Shown here: piece after piece, positions 3,256 through 7,091 of the stretch
How positions within the stretch are numbered: position 1 is the stretch's first letter
How the letters are laid out: each line of letters begins with the position of its first letter
Assembly: GCA_016214425.1 (NCBI GenBank)
Contig: JACRON010000121.1
Span: 1-7,091, forward strand
Length of the DNA stretch: 7,091 bases
Direction of reading: 5' to 3'
From: Nitrospirota bacterium
GTDB taxonomy: Bacteria > Nitrospirota > CAKKRA01 > 9FT-COMBO-42-15
Notes under the pieces: generated by a model
What the model was told of the DNA's origin: nothing
Databases searched by the model: none
What the model saw: the letters and a program-made list of their open reading frames with translations, nothing else
Program-made: the position numbers and the translations under genes

Positions 3256-5811
3256 TTACCTCAATAACTTGCGGACATTGTCCGCTTCCATCTTAATTAT
3301 TTTTAAAAATGATGATGAGACATCTATTCTTTTCAGCCTCATCTCAGCGTAGGCATTGATATTAATTCTATTATCATTGATGTTCATTAATATTGCTCCT
3401 TCCCTGTCAGTCCGAAGGATTTTTGCGCCTATTTTTTCGTATGCCTCTATATGTTCAGGAAAGGGATGTTTGTATCTGTTCTGATAGCCAACAGAGACTA
3501 CTGCAATCTCCGGGCTTACTGCCTTTATAAAATCCTCATTAAGCGAGGATTTTGCCCCATGATGGGGCACCTTTATTATATTGCTTCTTATGCCGTCATA
3601 TTTCAACAGAGCCTCCTGCGCCCCTTTTTCAATATCCGCTGCAAATAATAGCGAGTAATCCCCATTAGATATCTTTAGCACAATGGATCGGTCATTTACT
3701 GAGGCTCCGGTTAAACTATCAATCACTGAAACCTTTACATCTCTGCTCTCCGCCTTCATCTCTGATAATTCAGTCTTTTGCAGGACACTTTTTTTCTTTA
3801 TAAGCCCGGCAAATCTTCTGTACGCAATGGACTCACCCTTATCCCCATTTTCCCAAACCTCTTTTATCCTCATCTTTTGTAAAAGATATGGAAAGCCTCC
3901 AACATGGTCAAGCTGAGGATGTGTCAAAACAAGATAGTCAATTGTATATATGCCGCTGTCCCACAGATAGGGCGCAAGCACAGCCCTTCCAATATCAAAG
4001 GTCTCGCTCATTATGCCGCCGCCGTCAATGACCATAACCTTTTTATCAGAAAACTCAATTACAGCAGAGTCGCCCTGACCAACATCAAGGAAGGTTACTT
4101 TAAAACTATTATCAAGGCGGGCAGTAATTATTTTTGCAAAAATGGTAAAGAGCATCAGGCCCACAAATATTATTTTTTTCCAGTTTGGCAGAGGACGCTT
4201 TACTGCAAAGAAGGCAAGAAGATAAAATAAAAATAACCAGAAGATGCCAGGGGATGGTATATGTATCTCTGCAAAGGGTATTAGTGAAAAGAGCCTTACA
4301 ATGCTGTAAAAGAGATTTAAAATAAATTCATTTACACCTGCTAAGAAAAGGTTTCCGGTAAAAACAGATGCGATAGATGAAAAAAGCCCGAGAGGCACAA
4401 TAATAAATCCTGCAAAGGGGACAACAATGGAGTTTGCAAACAATCCGACCCATGCAACCTGCCTGAAGTAATACGCGACAATCGGAGCTGTGCCGAGGGA
4501 GACAGCAATGGTGATAAAGAGATATGTGATTGCTTTGCCTTTTGCTGAATTAATATACCCCTCACCCTCCCCTCTCCCCAAAGGGGAGAGGGGAAAAGTG
4601 GTCTCCTCGCTTGTCATCCGCCTTCTAACTTCAATTGCCAGTGCGATAAAAAGGACAGAGACCATTGTCAGTTGAAAGGAGATGTCATGTATGGATAGGG
4701 GATCAATCAGAAGAATAATAAGGGCAGAGAGTGCGAGGCTGTTTAATATCTCATTGCCCCTGTCAACAAGCACAGATAGGATATAGACGAGTATCATTAT
4801 CAGAGAGCGGTTGGTTGCCACCTGAGCGCCAGAGATGAGTGTATAAAAAATCACTGGAACTATTGTTATTGCTGCTGCGATCTTTGTGGGTGTTGTATAC
4901 ATTGTTATTCGCAGGAGAAGTCTTTCAGGAAGGAGGCCGATGAGAAGCCTCATGAAAAAAAATATAAAGACAGCAATCAGGCCAAGGTGAGAGCCGGAGA
5001 TGGAGAGGATATGGGTTGTCCCTGATGCCATAAAGGAATCCCTTATCTCATCTGTAAGTCCTGTTGTATCACCAATAATCATGGCCAGCAGAATGGCGGC
5101 AGGCGGGCCAGTCAGTGAGTTTGTAATGGCCTCTTTTATCTTATCACGCATCTCAGACAGCCTTACAAAAAATATATTTCCCGTATTTCCAATTATTTCT
5201 ATCTGATCCTTCTCACCTATACTCGCGATTGCATGTATCCCTTTTCTTGCGAGGTAGGCCTCATAATCAAAGGCGCCGGGATTCCAGAAACTTCTCGGCC
5301 TTTTTAGCTTTGCCTCAAATCTTATTATATCGCCGTATCTAAGTTTTATATTATTATTATATATAGAAAGCCTTAATCGGCCTGCTGCCTGCCTGACCCT
5401 GTCATTTATATAGACCCTCTGCGCCTTAATATAGACGACATCCTTCCTCTCATATTCCTCAGGCGGTTGATAGACCATCCCTTCTATCACTGACTTTTCC
5501 CTGTCTATGTATCTTGAGATGTCATTGTATGCTGGAGGCGCAGAGAGGAGCTGATAATAAAAGAGGCCAAAGAGGAAGACAAGAAAAAGGAAGGGGAGGT
5601 GATTTAAAATCCCCCTTTGTCCCCCTTTGCTAAAGGGGGATACAGGGGGATTATCAATGGCTAAGGGGTAATTAGGTTTATACAATACTGCCTCAACAAT
5701 TATAAATACAATAATTGCTGCAACAACTGTTATAGGAAAAAAATTAAAGATGCTTCCAGAAACAAGACCGACAAGGTAGGCAATAGTTATAGGGATGATT
5801 GGTTTGGGCAT
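3256..5811 (-). CDS. comEC: ComEC/Rec2 DNA-uptake channel
   Basis: An 851-residue inner-membrane protein that would carry single-stranded DNA into the cytoplasm during natural transformation. Order: two N-terminal membrane helices (7-45), a third (72-90), a soluble DUF4131-type domain (to about 200), the multi-helix Competence domain (about 235-565, with ILSISGSHLGLIA at 268-280), and a C-terminal metallo-beta-lactamase-like domain (about 570-815). The last has DVGQGDS (576-582), VIDGGG, THPQLDHVGG (630-639), AADIE (724-728) and VPHHG (748-752). In the metal motif His631, Asp635 and His636 are kept, but position 633 is Gln where His or Asp is usual. Two palindromic repeats are translated in frame as residues 54-68 and 406-418, in loops between helices. 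No Shine-Dalgarno is evident before the ATG. No other competence gene is in view, so functional transformation is inferred only from this gene. Confidence 0.93.
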   Translation of the reverse strand: MPKPIIPITIAYLVGLVSGSIFNFFPITVVAAIIVFIIVEAVLYKPNYPLAIDNPPVSPFSKGGQRGILNHLPFLFLVFLFGLFYYQLLSAPPAYNDISRYIDREKSVIEGMVYQPPEEYERKDVVYIKAQRVYINDRVRQAAGRLRLSIYNNNIKLRYGDIIRFEAKLKRPRSFWNPGAFDYEAYLARKGIHAIASIGEKDQIEIIGNTGNIFFVRLSEMRDKIKEAITNSLTGPPAAILLAMIIGDTTGLTDEIRDSFMASGTTHILSISGSHLGLIAVFIFFFMRLLIGLLPERLLLRITMYTTPTKIAAAITIVPVIFYTLISGAQVATNRSLIMILVYILSVLVDRGNEILNSLALSALIILLIDPLSIHDISFQLTMVSVLFIALAIEVRRRMTSEETTFPLSPLGRGEGEGYINSAKGKAITYLFITIAVSLGTAPIVAYYFRQVAWVGLFANSIVVPFAGFIIVPLGLFSSIASVFTGNLFLAGVNEFILNLFYSIVRLFSLIPFAEIHIPSPGIFWLFLFYLLAFFAVKRPLPNWKKIIFVGLMLFTIFAKIITARLDNSFKVTFLDVGQGDSAVIEFSDKKVMVIDGGGIMSETFDIGRAVLAPYLWDSGIYTIDYLVLTHPQLDHVGGFPYLLQKMRIKEVWENGDKGESIAYRRFAGLIKKKSVLQKTELSEMKAESRDVKVSVIDSLTGASVNDRSIVLKISNGDYSLLFAADIEKGAQEALLKYDGIRSNIIKVPHHGAKSSLNEDFIKAVSPEIAVVSVGYQNRYKHPFPEHIEAYEKIGAKILRTDREGAILMNINDNRININAYAEMRLKRIDVSSSFLKIIKMEADNVRKLLR
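4558..4593 (-). repeat. Palindromic repeat element (CCCTCTCCC family), copy 2, inside comEC
   Basis: Perfect 11-bp arms, CCCCTCTCCCC (4569-4579) and GGGGAGAGGGG (4583-4593), around AAA, plus CCCTCACCCT on one side. On the minus strand this gives the same stem and AGGGTGAGGG tail as the element at 1314-1350. It is read through by comEC as FPLSPLGRGEGEG (residues 406-418), between the helix ending at about 394 and the one starting at about 427. Confidence 0.8.
5608..5652 (-). repeat. Nested palindromic repeat, 45 bp, inside comEC
   Basis: Outer arms AATCCCCC (5608-5615) and GGGGGATT (5645-5652) enclose inner arms TCCCCCTTT (5620-5628) and AAAGGGGGA (5632-5640) with loop GCT. The element is exactly 15 codons and in phase with comEC, encoding NPPVSPFSKGGQRGI (residues 54-68) between the second and third membrane helices. 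From memory, peptides of the type PPVSPFSKGG recur in unrelated hypothetical proteins of repeat-rich environmental genomes, as expected for a translated mobile repeat. Confidence 0.8.
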
Positions 5812-5835
5812 GGCATTATCTGCGTTATTTTAAAT

Positions 5836-5864
5836 ATCATACAGAATAATCCGCCCTGTTTCAA
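5836..5864 (-). promoter_or_regulatory. Predicted sigma70 promoter for comEC
   Basis: On the minus strand, TTGAAA (5859-5864) and TATGAT (5836-5841) are separated by 17 bp. Each hexamer differs from consensus by one base. Transcription would start near 5829, about 18 bases before the comEC ATG. Confidence 0.7.
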
Positions 5865-5867
5865 TGG

Positions 5868-5881
5868 TTTTTTAAAAAAAA
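5868..5881. promoter_or_regulatory. T6A8 tract, possible shared UP element
   Basis: Six T then eight A residues fill most of the 18-bp gap between the two divergent -35 boxes. The tract sits where an UP element for the RNA polymerase alpha C-terminal domain would lie, for both promoters at once. It could also be simple DNA bending. Confidence 0.45.
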
Positions 5882-5882
5882 G

Positions 5883-5911
5883 TTGACACCCCAAAGAGTC
5901 CAGAATATAAT
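5883..5911 (+). promoter_or_regulatory. Full-consensus sigma70 promoter for the protease gene
   Basis: TTGACA (5883-5888), a 17-bp spacer and TATAAT (5906-5911) match the sigma70 consensus at all 12 positions with ideal spacing. Transcription would start near 5918, giving a leader of about 31 bases to the ATG at 5949. Confidence 0.85.
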
Positions 5912-5948
5912 TCAAATATAAGTGAAATATATTCATAAAATAAATATT

Positions 5949-7091
5949 ATGGCAATAATTCCGGCTGTTAAGATAAAAACCCAGAAAGATTTAACCCGAT
6001 TCCTTTCCCAAAAGGCATTATTATTCTCTGTTTTCTCCCTGATTTTTACAATAATAAGTTCGGCATCTGCAGCGCAGCAGATGCGAATTATTCCTGATGC
6101 ACAGGCAGTATTCGGGCAGTTTTCAGACCATATTGTTAAGATACAGGTTGTGGAAAATGGCTCTGGTGCAAAGGCTGTAATTGGCTCCGGTTTTTTTGTC
6201 ACTGCAGACGGTCATATCATCACCAACTATCATGTAATTTCAAAACAGGTGCATTACCCTGAACGCTATCGCACAGAATTTGTTGACAGTGCAGGGGTGT
6301 CAAATCCAGTCAGTATCATCGGCATTGATGTAATAAATGATCTTGCGATTATACATGCAAAGATAAAAACCGCTCATTATTTTAAACTTGCCTCTGTGGA
6401 TATTAAACAGGGCGCCCGACTCTACTCTCTTGGCTTTCCACACGATATAGGGCTAACCATCGTGGAGGGCACCTATAATGGTTTTCTTAAATATGCCCTG
6501 TACAAGAAAATCCATTTTACAGGCTCCATTAATCCAGGAATGAGCGGAGGCCCAACCATCACTGCCCTTGGAAATGTTGTAGGTATAAATGTATCCTCTG
6601 CCGGCGAGCAGGTGAGTTTTCTTGTTCCAGTTGATTCTGCAATGAAACTGCTGTCAGCAGCCTTAAAACAGCCTAATACAGATACCAAAAAACTCCTTGA
6701 AGCTGTCCGTTCCCAGCTTCTTCTGCATCAGGATTCTTATATTTCTGATAACCTCATAAACATGAGTGATGCTGTACAGCTTGGCAAATTTAGGCTTCCC
6801 AGCAAGCTCGCCCCTTTCTTTAATTGCTGGGCAGATGCAAGTAGAAAGGAAAAAACCCTCTTTCAGATAGTCAATCACCAGTGTTCAACAGATGACTATA
6901 TCTATGTTTCAAGCAGTCAGAGGTCAGGGATTATTCAGTTCCGGCACCGCTTGATTACAACAGATAAACTGAACCGTTTCCGTTTCTACAGCCTTTACTC
7001 CAATTTTTTCAACGAGAGATATGGTTCAATTTACGGCAGCGAAGAAGAGGTTACTAAATATAAGTGTGAAACAAAGACAGTTGACATAAAA
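5949..7091 (+). CDS. Exported trypsin-like (S1/HtrA-type) serine protease, 3' end beyond window
   Basis: 381 codons are visible with no stop. A signal peptide (about 20-41, core ALLFSVFSLIFTII, cleavage after SASA) directs export. The chymotrypsin-like domain (about 50-240) has the complete triad: His95 in TNYHVI, Asp131 in NDLAII and Ser199 in NPGMSGGP. IGSGFFV before the His strand and GINVSSAG...SFLVPVD near the end match HtrA-like proteases. The nucleophile motif has Met where DegP-type enzymes usually have Asn (GNSGGP). No PDZ domain is recognisable. Instead, about 140 residues of unknown fold follow, with cysteines at 293, 312 and 373. The ATG at 5949 lacks a Shine-Dalgarno sequence. 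An in-frame GTG at 5922 is possible but would leave a leader of only about four bases from the predicted transcript start. The likely role is periplasmic or secreted proteolysis; the substrate is unknown. Confidence 0.88.
   Translation, partial: MAIIPAVKIKTQKDLTRFLSQKALLFSVFSLIFTIISSASAAQQMRIIPDAQAVFGQFSDHIVKIQVVENGSGAKAVIGSGFFVTADGHIITNYHVISKQVHYPERYRTEFVDSAGVSNPVSIIGIDVINDLAIIHAKIKTAHYFKLASVDIKQGARLYSLGFPHDIGLTIVEGTYNGFLKYALYKKIHFTGSINPGMSGGPTITALGNVVGINVSSAGEQVSFLVPVDSAMKLLSAALKQPNTDTKKLLEAVRSQLLLHQDSYISDNLINMSDAVQLGKFRLPSKLAPFFNCWADASRKEKTLFQIVNHQCSTDDYIYVSSSQRSGIIQFRHRLITTDKLNRFRFYSLYSNFFNERYGSIYGSEEEVTKYKCETKTVDIK

Noticed and set aside
5922..5948. In-frame GTG at 5922 as the protease start
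   Set aside because: The predicted transcript start near 5918 would leave only about four leader bases, and the signal peptide is already complete from the ATG at 5949.
5933..6202. Minus-strand 89-codon frame opposite the protease start
   Set aside because: It is antisense to a well-supported signal peptide and protease domain and has no protein features of its own.

Overview
The window reads as chromosomal DNA of a Gram-negative bacterium. It encodes three predicted lipoproteins, a TolB-like periplasmic propeller, a CsgG-like outer-membrane lipoprotein, a ComEC DNA-uptake channel and an exported trypsin-like protease. GC is moderate to low, except for a visibly GC-richer first gene, and the DNA carries several families of short palindromic repeats. 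This combination is common in environmental Nitrospirota and 'deltaproteobacterial' genomes, but the lineage is only a guess. I see no phage, integron, CRISPR or complete insertion sequence.

Layout. 23-994 (+) is a six-blade PD40/TolB-like lipoprotein. 1066-1248 (+) is a tiny Gly-rich lipoprotein. 1326-1904 (+) is an exported beta-rich protein whose signal-peptide region appears to have been replaced by a palindromic repeat. 1871-2059 is a repeat cluster: a perfect 51-bp tandem duplication covering the end of that gene, a perfect 28-bp palindrome and another hairpin. 2144-2215 (+) is the 5' stub of a PIN-domain gene. 2236-3231 (+) is a CsgG-like lipoprotein with C-terminal TPR-like helices. 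3256-5811 (-) is comEC, convergent with the CsgG-like gene across 24 bp. 5949 to the end (+) is an incomplete trypsin-like serine protease, divergent from comEC.

The 137-bp comEC/protease intergenic region is compact. It holds two good sigma70-type promoters back to back, with a T6A8 tract between their -35 boxes.

The main point of interest is repeat-driven remodelling of genes. comEC contains two unrelated palindromic elements translated in frame in membrane-loop positions. One of these families also forms the start region of the 1326-1904 gene, where it is read in a different frame. Two intergenic palindromes begin with GTAG, as in REP elements mobilised by RAYT transposases. I see no convincing new multi-gene defence or biosynthetic system here; the genes are mostly independent envelope or uptake functions.
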